Shown: positions 1 to 6,980 of the stretch, piece after piece
How the letters are laid out: each line of letters begins with the position of its first letter
Numbering within the stretch: the stretch's first letter is position 1
Source of the DNA: Pavlovales sp. CCMP2436
Lineage: Eukaryota; Haptophyta; Pavlovophyceae; Pavlovales
DNA: 12,225 bases
Reading direction: 5' to 3'
Assembly (NCBI GenBank): GCA_026770615.1
Contig: MU631452.1
Location: 206,862-219,086, forward strand
Translations under genes and position numbers: made by a program
Notes under the pieces: model-generated
Told to the model about the DNA's origin: nothing
The model's input: only the letters and a program-made list of their open reading frames with translations
Databases searched by the model: none

Positions 1-15
1 GGACACATGGTGGAC

Positions 16-200
16 GTCGTCGTGGCATTACATTGGCGGACACATGGGCATCGTCGTCGTGGCATTACGTTTGTGGACACATGGGACTTGTGGTGGCGGT
101 CGCAGTGGACATCGTCGTAGCGTTTCGAGTGCGGACACAGTGGATGCCGGGCGGTCAGTGGTGGGCGCCGTCGCAGCGTTTCGAGTGCGGACACATGGGT
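16..200. repeat. Degenerate tandem repeats
   Basis: Four imperfect copies of a unit of about 34 bases begin near 16, 52, 110 and 167. Each runs from a (C/A)rTCGTCG-type start through GGCATTAC or GCGTTTCGAG to GGACACATGGG or a close variant. Spacing is irregular (about 36, 58 and 57 bases), so this is an eroded satellite-like array rather than a clean one. Open frames across it are GC-rich artefacts of the repeat and are not called as genes. It lies just outside the viral genes and may be flanking host DNA or an eroded element end. Confidence 0.6.
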
Positions 201-243
201 CTTCGGGGTGGCGGGATGCGAAAGGACTGGCGGACGGAGCAAG

Positions 244-317
244 AAAACCGGAATGCAAATCCCGCAAGAAAAACCGGAACTTTAAAAAACCGGAATGCAA
301 ATCCCGCGAGAAAAACC
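244..317. repeat. Two 32-bp direct repeats, period 42
   Basis: The 32-base segment at 244-275, starting AAAACCGGAATGCAAATCCC, recurs at 286-317 with one mismatch (CAAG versus CGAG near its end). The ten bases between the copies are AT-rich. Function is unknown. It could be part of a longer minisatellite that has decayed to two units. Confidence 0.8.
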
Positions 318-459
318 AGAAACTAGGGGTCTGGTGGTCTTGGAGGGTCTTCTGCTGGAGTATTTGAGGGTTCGTCCGGGCGCCCGGTCGAATAAGTGAG
401 GGGGCTGTCCTCGCTCGTCGCAAGCATTCAGGTAGATATATATTTGTATTCTTTTGTAC
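318..459. other. Gene-free spacer
   Basis: No credible coding frame was found here. The stretch is G-rich on the plus strand to about 430, then becomes AT-rich with a short ATATATAT tract near 436-444 just before the first minus-strand gene ends. No terminal inverted repeat partner for it was recognised elsewhere in the window. Confidence 0.5.
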
Positions 460-1231
460 TTAAATGGACGGGGATGGGGGCACTCGGCTTACTCGTCGCC
501 TGGCGGCGACTCCCGATAACGAATCAGTGATAAGCTTTAGCGCACCTGCTTCTTCACACTTCTTTTTACGGTTCGCGGCAATCACAGCCTTCTTTCCAGG
601 TACCACAATTGCAGCATCGTCAGCTCTCTTTTGATCAATCGACACTGTTTGCTTGCTTCCCTTGAATGCCTTTAAGATTTTTAGCAGAGCCTCCTCCTGG
701 ACCATTTGCCGTGATTTCTGTATGTAGAACTCGGTCATGATCATATTTCTAACCAAAGTTTTAGACATGAAAATGTAAGAATACTTGTTTCGTGGGATCT
801 GAGCGTTGGCAAGAAAACTGGACCTGTACTGAATTTGCGAATCGTCGATGAACTGGCTTAGATCTGTGACGGCCAAAAGATCCGTCTTGCGTACTGTACC
901 GTTGCGCCTCGATCCACGCCGGCGCTTGCGATCTGAGATGATCCACCTCGTTTAAATCACTCTGGGTCGTCATGAGTTCAGCTTGAGCCAAAGGTCGGGT
1001 GGCCTCCGAATCCTCACTTGTAATGTAGAGTGACGAATGTGGGTTTGATTGAATAAGTGGGACACCGGTCACCGTCATAATATCAGGAGTCGGAGAGACA
1101 ATTGCTGGTGATTTTCGGCTGCCTCGCACTGGCGTGACCGGCGACAAGGAGCTAGGACCGGCCTTGGATGATGATGATGATGATGATGATGATGTGATAG
1201 AGATTGAAGGCACAGTAAACGAGAGAGCCAT
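460..1231 (-). pseudogene. Unrecognised Ser-rich/basic protein, frameshifted
   Basis: The product is not recognised. The likely start is the ATG at 1229-1231 (MALSFTVPS). The N-terminal part is low complexity: a run of about ten serines encoded by the microsatellite at 1167-1193, followed by a Ser/Pro/Val-rich stretch. Near 860-890 the coding signal moves from the frame ending at 761 to the frame ending at 460, which implies a single-base indel. The second part has a mixed-composition segment (SQFIDDSQIQYRSSFLANAQ) and a Lys/Arg-rich C terminus (NRKKKCEE ... ARRRVSR). The joined length would be about 250 residues. It is the most downstream gene of the minus-strand block that includes the packaging ATPase, so a virion or accessory role is possible. 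Two separate genes overlapping at the break cannot be excluded. Confidence 0.5.
1167..1193. repeat. (GAT)9 microsatellite
   Basis: Nine uninterrupted GAT units. On the minus strand in the frame of the surrounding gene they read as serines. In the neighbouring frame they read as histidines, which should not be mistaken for a His-rich protein. Confidence 0.95.
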
Positions 1232-1318
1232 CGGGTTGAAGAATTGGCAAATCCAGGCACTTGCTGGACCACATACGAGGGCATTGCTGATATTCCAGAT
1301 TGATGATTAGGCTGAGAA

Positions 1319-1924
1319 CTAATCACCCATTGCAGTAGCATCCACGGCACGCGCTCCTTCAAAGGTACTGGTCTGTGCATCACCCATTGCGAGCCGCTGC
1401 GCCAGGAATGGGGCGTCGGTGGGGTTGATGTAGTGCTTGAGTGATACATTAGAGGTCAAATTCACATCTTGGAGACCATACAGGGGATCGCGGGCAATAA
1501 GAAACCGTCGTGTTAAGAAACTGAGCCTCTTTTTTGCATTGCTTGTATGTAATTTGCTAAGAACCTCAGCCTCAGCCTCAAAAAGCGGCGTTTTTATTGC
1601 CCGCGATCCCTTGTAATCGGCACTCAACACAGTGAACTCACTTCGGAGCGGCTCTGGTGCTGTTTCAGGCTCGGGTGTAGTGTAATAGATCAGAATTGGC
1701 TCGTTGTGGAGAAACAGCCTCACGGATGCCTCAGAGAGTTGGACGCCCGTGAACATGTAATCAGACGGCCACTTGCGAAACATCGCTCCCACCCACGGTC
1801 GTCCGTCTGCGGTTGTGTAGCACGTATATCGAGGGCGAGGGTCTGATGGCTTGATTGCGTAAGGGTTTTGCGGATCGTCGGAATGCTTTCCACCGAGGAT
1901 AGAAAAATACGACGACGATGGCAT
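1319..1924 (-). CDS. Unrecognised viral-block protein with a MITE in frame
   Basis: An intact frame of 201 residues starts at the ATG at 1922-1924 (MPSSSYFSILGG) and stops at 1319. The start lies about 22 bases downstream of the ATPase stop on the same strand, which suggests co-expression. The protein has no motif I recognise. Its N-terminal half is Pro/Tyr/Trp-containing (RPRYTCYTTADGRPWVGAMF) and may be globular. Residues about 104-148 are entirely encoded by an inserted inverted-repeat transposon (1481-1613 plus one TA). The insert adds 135 bases, exactly 45 codons, so the frame and both flanks are preserved. Without it the ancestral protein would be about 156 residues. This is the only unbroken gene of the left block, although whether it is expressed is unknown. 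Confidence 0.6.
   Translation of the reverse strand: MPSSSYFSILGGKHSDDPQNPYAIKPSDPRPRYTCYTTADGRPWVGAMFRKWPSDYMFTGVQLSEASVRLFLHNEPILIYYTTPEPETAPEPLRSEFTVLSADYKGSRAIKTPLFEAEAEVLSKLHTSNAKKRLSFLTRRFLIARDPLYGLQDVNLTSNVSLKHYINPTDAPFLAQRLAMGDAQTSTFEGARAVDATAMGD
1479..1615. mobile_element. MITE copy 1 (TA-flanked, internally deleted)
   Basis: A 133-base element at 1481-1613 is flanked by TA on both sides (1479-1480 and 1614-1615). Its terminal inverted repeats of about 22 bases begin CAGGGGATCGCGGGCAATAA on the left and have one mismatch in the last bases on the right. Its interior matches the element at 3002-3168 in the opposite orientation but lacks about 34 internal bases. A TA duplication with CAGGG termini fits the Tc1/mariner (IS630) superfamily. 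It has no coding capacity, so it would have been moved in trans. It lies inside the gene at 1319-1924. Confidence 0.9.
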
Positions 1925-1946
1925 TGTGGTACCAGCGACATCTATT

Positions 1947-2595
1947 TTAATTCACCACCGTGAGGCGAGAAATTTTGTTGTAAATCTCACCTGAGGCTGT
2001 GTCTATCCACATGAACGTATGCTTGTCGCCCTCAGGTTCAAAACAGTGACGGTACAGGGCATCAAACTCCTCACGTGACCTTGGTATGAGCTCGGACCGT
2101 ACATTCTCGATCTCCTTCAAATTAGCCGATTTGAACAACGCAACTTGTGTCAGCAGCTTGCGTGTACTCAGAGAAATTGCGTTATAGGTCTGTGATATGA
2201 CCCATACGGAAAGCTTAAGATGCCTCCGATTAGCTATCATTCGCTCGAACTGTTTACGCAGTGAATTTTCTTTCAACGAAATCATGATATCATCGATAAG
2301 GAGCAGGGACTCCTTGTTGGCCTCGGCATTTACCACGCAGCATGCAATGATCTCGTCGAGGATTCCGCGGTTGAATTCGTGAGCGAGCGAGTGATGATCT
2401 TTCATGGACTCAAATGAGCCCTGAGGGACCAACACAAAAACACGGTTGAATTGATTGATGAAAATCGGTGGATCTTTTTGGGTCAAGAAAGCGGTACTCA
2501 GGCTGCTTTTTCCGCTGCGTGGTGGCCCTATGAACGCTATAAAGCTGTGATTTTAAGGGAGCGAGTGGGGTACCCCGTGGTATGGGGTGTCGCAT
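1947..2595 (-). pseudogene. A32/FtsK-HerA-type genome packaging ATPase
   Basis: This is the DNA-packaging motor ATPase of the PRD1/adenovirus-type virus lineage, which drives genome entry into the capsid. A Walker A loop is visible (GPPRSGKSS, codons 2502-2528), followed by a Walker B segment (LLLIDD) and a downstream sensor-like motif (VISQTYN), in the usual order and spacing. The C terminus at 1947 looks natural. The frame is open only back to a TAA at 2553-2555, about nine codons before Walker A, and has no ATG ahead of Walker A. An ATG at 2593-2595 opens in another frame and crosses this point, so a single-base indel within a short A run near 2553-2557 may separate the start from the body. 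Alternatives are a splice acceptor or a non-ATG start. The visible part, about 200 residues, is short to normal for this family. Confidence 0.88.
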
Positions 2596-2664
2596 AAGAA
2601 CGTCGGCGTGTGTATTTTGATCTCGTTTGACTCCTCGGTTATAGATGGAGGGCTCATCACGATG

Positions 2665-2984
2665 TTAATAGTACCTAATTTCTATTTCGCGAGGTATAGC
2701 AGTTGTAGACTCAACCGGGGGCTGTGCGGTTGCTACAGGAGACACAGGCTGAACAACTACAGGATTCAAAGCTAGTGGTAGACCATAGCCGAGATTTTCA
2801 GTCGCAGCTTTTTCATTTTGAGGTGTTTTCGTCCGGCATTGTAACAATCGCGAGCAGCGGCAAGCGCAACAATTTGACCCGGTGATGCTTTCATTTTGGT
2901 CGTTTGTGACCCCTGATCGACACTAGAGGGGAGACTGGCTAGCTCACCATTTGAGACAGGATCGATCGTCTCTGCTGTATTCAT
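2665..2984 (-). pseudogene. Small unrecognised protein, frameshifted
   Basis: The ATG at 2982-2984 (MNTAETIDPVSNG) begins a Ser/Asp/Gln-containing segment followed by a helical-looking stretch (GQIVALAAARDCYNAGRK). Near 2815-2845 a Pro/Val/Ala-rich continuation appears in a different frame and ends at 2665 (IPREIEIRYY), which implies one indel. The joined length would be about 106 residues. No family is recognised. It is the first gene of the minus-strand block and is transcribed divergently from the penton-like gene, with the ATPase downstream. A small virion or regulatory protein is a guess. Confidence 0.45.
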
Positions 2985-2999
2985 ACGTGTATATGCATA

Positions 3000-3170
3000 T
3001 ACAGGGGATCGCGGGCAATAAGAACGGCGCTTTTTGAGGCTGAGGCTGAGTTTCTTAGCAAATTACATACAAACAATTGTTAAATTTTGGTTAAAACTAC
3101 GATTGAAGGGCAAAAAAACGAGGCTCAGTTTTTTAACACGTCGGTTTCTTATTGCCCGCGATCCCCTGTA
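3000..3170. mobile_element. MITE copy 2 (TA-flanked, fuller length)
   Basis: A 167-base element at 3002-3168 is flanked by TA (3000-3001 and 3169-3170). Both ends carry the same terminal inverted repeat, starting CAGGGGATCGCGGGCAATAA and perfectly matched over more than 20 bases. Subterminal GAGGCTGAG and CGAGGCTCAG blocks give further partial symmetry. The middle is AT-rich (around TTAAATTTTGGTTAAAAC) and non-coding. The copy at 1481-1613 is an inverted, internally deleted version. It belongs with non-autonomous Tc1/mariner-like elements by its TA target duplication. Confidence 0.92.
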
Positions 3171-3176
3171 ACAAAG

Positions 3177-3188
3177 AAAAAAATCTCG
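3177..3188 (+). promoter_or_regulatory. A-tract + TCTCG motif before the penton-like gene
   Basis: The sequence AAAAAAATCTCG ends 17 bases before the ATG at 3206. Closely similar motifs occur before the next two plus-strand genes (3989-4003 and 4387-4398) at nearly the same distance, which suggests a shared promoter or leader element of the capsid genes. Confidence 0.4.
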
Positions 3189-3205
3189 ATAGCATTCACA
3201 TAATA

Positions 3206-3981
3206 ATGAGCCGGCAGCAATTCATATATCTATCGTCTCAATTCGCCGATAATTTTCCACTCGGTGAGTACCGAAAAAATTGTTGCGACTGGGATCTGGG
3301 CCAGCCACTCAATTGCGCGCAAGAAGAAAGAGTCCTGATTCAGCTGGTATCAGCGACAATCCCCATCTCACACCTGACCGTGAATGCAAACAACACGTTA
3401 AAATTCACAGACAATAACAATGGTGGGGCAATATCATCATTCACCATGGTACCTGCGTACTACGCTAATATCTCTGCATTTGTAACTGCATTCAATGCGG
3501 GTTGGTTAGCTACATTCCCCCTAAGAACCGTCACGGTATCATACACAGCTGGCGATTTCAAACTTAAAATTGTAAACTCAAGTGCGACCAATATCACACC
3601 CCTGTACCCATCGATGTCCACAATGGACCAGTTGTTAGGAGTCGGCAGCATCAGCATCATTACAAAATCAACCGTAGCCAAATTTCTACCGTGTAACTTC
3701 GATATCGGGGGTCCTCGTGCAATCCGTCTGGTCGCACCCGCGCTCGATCTCCACACCACGGACTCATTGGGGAATGGCTCGTCACTTAACACATTTTCCT
3801 CAATCCCTATCAACGTACCATGGGGGTCAACACGACATATTTGTCCCCGTTTTCGATGCTGCTAGAGACAACACGCAAGAGCGTCTCAACGCTGCGAATC
3901 CAGCTCGTGACCGACAACGGGGATCCGTACGACACCAATGTGCTGGAGTGTACGTGTGTGTTAAGTGTCTTTATAGTCTAA
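3206..3981 (+). pseudogene. Penton-like minor capsid protein (single jelly roll), frameshifted
   Basis: This is the probable vertex capsid protein of the virion. The ATG at 3206-3208 (MSRQQFIYLSS) was chosen because it follows the conserved leader motif; an upstream ATG in frame lies in MITE-flanking sequence. The segment VLIQLVSATIPISHLTVNAN followed by a Gly/Tyr-rich strand region (VPAYYANISAFVTAF) is the pattern I associate with penton / minor capsid proteins of Polintons and PLVs. The C-terminal signature, a Leu-Arg-Ile-Gln-Leu strand then an Asp-Asn-Gly turn (about 3892-3930), lies in a different frame. The frame changes near 3815-3830, where there is a run of five G. The second frame ends at TAA 3979-3981, giving about 258 residues in total. 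The next gene starts 44 bases on. Confidence 0.7.
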
Positions 3982-3988
3982 CAAGTTC

Positions 3989-4003
3989 AAAAAATATATC
4001 TCG
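3989..4003 (+). promoter_or_regulatory. A-tract + ATCTCG motif before the small hydrophobic gene
   Basis: AAAAAATATATCTCG ends 21 bases before the ATG at 4025. It is a variant of the motif at 3177-3188, with TAT inserted before ATCTCG. Confidence 0.4.
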
Positions 4004-4024
4004 CAATGTTACATCAAGATACAA

Positions 4025-4343
4025 ATGGGATTTCTTGGACGACTCGCACAGGGAGCCAGGCACATCGGTCGCAAAGCTGGTTCGGGACGAGGTAGTATTG
4101 ACTTTTGACATCCACGCTTCTCCAAGGGGCCGGGTCTGCAGCTAAAAAAATTGCAGACATAGGACACCAGGCTCTCAAGCTAGCAGAGGCTATATACCAG
4201 GGCTTAGTAGCATCCCAATGGTACAGGGGCTTGTGGGGGCAGGTTCGTCTGTCCTGAACACTGTCGGTCTGGTTGGATCCATCGCAAGTCACACAGGGGC
4301 CGCCGGTAAAATGCTCACCAGCAAATTCGAGAAAAATAGATAA
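4025..4343 (+). pseudogene. Small basic then Gly/Ala-rich protein, possible minor virion protein
   Basis: The ATG at 4025-4027 begins MGFLGRLAQGARHIGRKAGS, a short basic amphipathic stretch, and stops at TGA 4106-4108. The coding signal continues in a second frame from about 4111 as an Ala/Lys/Leu helix (AAKKIADIGHQALKLAEAIY). It then passes to a third frame near 4198-4210 as a Gly/Val/Ser-rich hydrophobic segment (GLVGAGSSVLNTVGLVGSI), ending at TAA 4341-4343. The reconstructed length would be about 105 residues with two frameshifts. Position between the penton-like and major capsid genes, small size and basic/hydrophobic composition resemble small core or membrane-active virion proteins (adenovirus pX/pVI-like) of adintoviruses. 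That similarity is by composition and context, not by a firm motif match. Confidence 0.5.
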
Positions 4344-4386
4344 AAAAGAGATTAAAAAGGGACAAAAAAGAGACAAAAGAAAAAGC

Positions 4387-4398
4387 AAAAAAAATCTC
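4387..4398 (+). promoter_or_regulatory. A-tract + TCTC motif before the major capsid gene
   Basis: AAAAAAAATCTC ends 21 bases before the ATG at 4420, matching the spacing of the motif at 3989-4003. It is the end of a purine-rich, A-dominated spacer (4331-4394) between the two genes. Confidence 0.4.
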
Positions 4399-4419
4399 AA
4401 GTACATCTACAAAGTACTG

Positions 4420-5613
4420 ATGAACGAGGACCACCAATATGCTCCTGCCATCCCAGGGTTCTACGATTTCAGTTCCCGGCCGCCTGCTGTAAAATCCGAA
4501 TCCATCCGTAGCTACATCACCCCGACCAATGGAGCCAGTTTTGCACTATCCACGCAGATGACGTTTGAATTACCCTGCGGTACACCCAGGCAGATGCTCG
4601 ACCCAAGTCAGACAGCGCTCGCTTTTCGAATCGTAAATAGCACTGCTCAGAGTGTTTAGCTAGATAAGTCCGCGGTATGCATCCTATCTCAAATAGACAT
4701 CTTCCATGGTAGCAACCAGCTTAGCTCCATTTCTGAGTACAATCTTCTACAGCAATTTTTAACCGATTTCGGCTGTGGCGCTGATGACTACAAGACTACT
4801 GGCACCATGAAGGGCGTCGCGGACTATACCGTGTCAGGGGCGCTTACAACTGCAGCGAGTTTCTCAGATGCCTACTATGCGCGTCTCGGTGCTACGATTG
4901 CACCAGGTGGTTTTCTTACGGTGTGTGTACCTCTGATCACTATCTGGTCGCTCGCTATGCGTGCATGGCCCATCAGCCAGGCGAAAGAAAATATTAGAAT
5001 CGTGATCAAGCTTACAGACGTTTTGAACTATGGGAAGTGGTCGGCTTCACCTGTGGGTAGCATCGTGTTGGACAACGCTCGTATTTTGATATCGTACGTA
5101 CGCATTGATCCATCCGTAGAGCGAAAAATGGTCGCAGATCTTGGGGGCGTGGTAAGTCTCCCATGCGTCGATTTCATCCAGACCTCTACCAGCGTGGCCG
5201 TGGGTTCCAACTACGTGAGTATGTCAGTTGCTATCAGGGCAAAATTGGCCACAGCGATTTTTGTTGCAATTCGTAAGACTGCAAATTTGGGTGCCCTTGG
5301 CGTGTTTAATCGCGATAGATTCACGGGCGGAGACGTGGTGAGTAATATTTCATACCGCTTCAGAATCGGGAGTACCATCATACCATCGTCAAACGTAACG
5401 GCGGGTGCAGAGTCACGCATGGAGCTGATGAAGGCTCTAGGGATGCAGCTCAGCGAGAGCACATCCCGTACCTGTGTGAGCGTCGCAGAATATCTGAATA
5501 CCGCATTCGTGATCGGGGTAAGTCTACAATCCTTCTCCATGACGGAGGCCATTGGTGACGGATTGCTCGTTGATTCAACTATTATTCTCGAGATGAATCT
5601 TGGTACGACTTAA
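4420..5613 (+). pseudogene. Major capsid protein (double-jelly-roll type), one in-frame TAG
   Basis: This is the probable main shell protein. The ATG at 4420-4422 (MNEDHQYAPAIPGFYDF) follows the shared leader motif, and the frame ends at TAA 5611-5613. That gives 397 residues, a normal size for PLV/adintovirus capsid proteins. The N-terminal region (IRSYITPTNGASFALSTQ then a strand ending FELPCG) and the helix region after 4680 (DIFHGSNQLSSISEYNLLQQ) match the strand-and-helix pattern of the first jelly roll of this family. A TAG at 4657-4659 is the only break, and the same frame continues on both sides. No frameshift is needed, so this is among the best-preserved genes here. The TAG is most simply a nonsense mutation; readthrough is possible but unsupported. 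The family is assigned by pattern and gene context. Confidence 0.78.
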
Positions 5614-5802
5614 ACGTCGGCGATTCGGCTAGATGCGTTCGTTCAGATGAAAAGGTCCGCGTGTTTGCGAACGGTGCGATCTCATTTGACGCTTAAAAGT
5701 CCGATCAACAAAAAAAAAGGAATCCAAAAAGAACAAAAAAAAGAACCAAAAAAGAACCCCAAAAAAAAACTGTGCCTATCAAGACTCTCGTAATTCAGAT
5801 AA
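5614..5802 (+). other. Intergenic spacer with A-rich tract
   Basis: No gene is seen. Positions 5707-5769 form an A-dominated tract with repeated AAAAAAGAACC-like units. It resembles the purine-rich spacer at 4331-4394 before the major capsid gene. CTCTCG at 5785-5790, 12 bases before the next ATG, is a weak relative of the leader motif seen upstream of three other plus-strand genes. Confidence 0.5.
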
Positions 5803-6430
5803 ATGACAGACACAGTCGAGCGACACACGCAGTTCGGAAGGGCTCTAGCGAATGCAAACGTAAAAGGTAAGCAAGTGATGCATGGTTATAGTCATTACAT
5901 GCCTTTCGCTGAACCCGGTCGATCCTTTGATCTGGTGTGCTACCTCGTGGTGTCGCCGACTCTTGTCCGTAAACGCGAGACCCGCGCGCTCAATCTAGCC
6001 TCCAGTATGAACGGATGGTAGTAGACTTCGCCGCATGACAAAGAGTGGCTACGCTGGCTCGGAGCACCTGGTGACGAGTACAAGGCAATTGCCAACATTT
6101 TGAAAAATCTGCGCACGACAGTAGACGGTTTGTGGTGCACGTTTGAACGAGGAACAGGTAAAATTTCAGAGCAGGGTGGATCTCATGCGTCCCTAGATCA
6201 GGCTTCGGTCATTTCACTCGTTCCCAATGTGCTCACCTGTAGTCTTTGAGCTTGCAACGTACGTCAAACAGGCAAGGTCCAAGTTGTCATCGGGCGTGGA
6301 AGAGGAGCCACAGTTGCAGGGGTCGACAACACGAGGCGATTCAGAGATGCACACACTCACGAAAAATTATATCAGCTCCCTTATACAGGACGTAACCTTC
6401 AAACAACAACAAAATGGCCCAAGACTTTGA
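5803..6430 (+). pseudogene. Unrecognised virion-block protein, tandem stops and a frameshift
   Basis: The ATG at 5803-5805 (MTDTVERHTQFGRALANANV) starts a frame that meets two consecutive stops, TAG TAG, at 6019-6024. The same frame is then open again and protein-like (DKEWLRWLGAPGDEYKAIAN, then a Gly/Ser-rich part) to a TGA at about 6247. Overlapping it, the frame from about 6228 (VVFELATYVKQARSKL) carries on to a stop at 6428-6430, which suggests an indel near 6225-6245. The joined length would be about 205 residues. No domain is recognised, and no protease catalytic triad or P-loop was found (ERGTGKIS lacks the spacing of a Walker A). Its place directly after the major capsid gene suggests a structural or assembly role. 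The next gene's ATG overlaps its end by 17 bases. Confidence 0.45.
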
Positions 6431-6980
6431 ATCAGTATTGAAAGTTTTACGTAGAGACATACCAGCTTTTCTACGCGCATCGTACGCACCTTTGTATGCA
6501 GCAGGATACGAGATGGGCAAACTCGGTTACTCAATGGACCTAAAATTGAGTTCAGATGAGGTAGCGTGAATGCAGCCGACTGGGCGGAGAATGTGAGCCT
6601 CGGTGAAGGTATCTTTGGTCCGCGTCATCAACAATCTAAGGCTCTCATGGAAAAGGTGCAGGCCAAGTACGGACCCGCACATGCCATCGGCCAGTCTTGG
6701 AGGGCATTTGGCCGAGTACTCGGGATCAAAGGGGCTAATTCTGACGGTCGACAAAGCTGTCGGCGTACGCGATCTGGGCAATCAGTCAAACCCGAATGAG
6801 CTCGACATGCGCGCGCGGGGCGATCCTGTATCTGCATTATCTCGAGGCGGATTGCGTGAGGAAGTTGAGCCTGAGACTCAAGCAGCGGTGATTCCCCACG
6901 CGATTCCATTTCCTATCCGAGCTCCGTTTGGAATGATCATTCGCGGTTTGCATGCCCACGATTACAGGCATGTGAGATAA
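6414..6980 (+). pseudogene. Unrecognised virion-block protein, two frameshifts
   Basis: The ATG at 6414-6416 begins MAQDFESVLKVLRRDIPAFL and runs to TGA 6567-6569. Coding character passes to another frame at about 6560-6570 (NAADWAENVSLGEGIFGPRH ... GPAHAIGQSWRAFGRVLGIK). It then passes near 6735 to the original frame (LTVDKAVGVRDLGNQSNPNE ... IIRGLHAHDYRHVR), ending at 6980. The reconstructed length would be about 188 residues. The first part is amphipathic helical (SYAPLYAAGYEMGKLGY), and the last part is Pro/Arg-rich. No family is recognised. It is the last clear gene of the rightward capsid block, so a minor virion or DNA-associated protein is possible but not shown. Confidence 0.45.

Larger units (their letters stand above)
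2985..3205. promoter_or_regulatory. Divergent intergenic region, likely promoters for both blocks
   Basis: This 221-base gap lies between the start of the leftward block and the start of the rightward capsid block, so it probably carried both promoters. Most of it (3000-3170) is now MITE copy 2. What remains is an AT-rich 15 bases at 2985-2999 and an A-rich leader at 3171-3205. Confidence 0.5.

Noticed and set aside
244..317. Possible CRISPR-like array
   Set aside because: Only two repeat copies with a 10-base gap, in a eukaryotic context and with no cas genes.
1075..1449. Apparent His-rich protein on the minus strand
   Set aside because: The histidine run is the (GAT)9 microsatellite read out of frame. 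The frame that matches flanking protein-like sequence reads it as serine.
2989..3002. Perfect 14-bp palindrome (GTATATGCATATAC) as a regulator site
   Set aside because: Its right half overlaps the TA duplication and first base of MITE copy 2, so the symmetry is probably a by-product of insertion next to an AT-rich target.
3460..3813. 117-residue minus-strand frame opposite the penton-like gene
   Set aside because: The plus strand has a longer, family-like frame with a leader motif, so the minus frame is a shadow.
6160..6190. ERGTGKIS as a nucleotide-binding P-loop
   Set aside because: It lacks the GxxxxGK[ST] spacing and has no Walker B partner.
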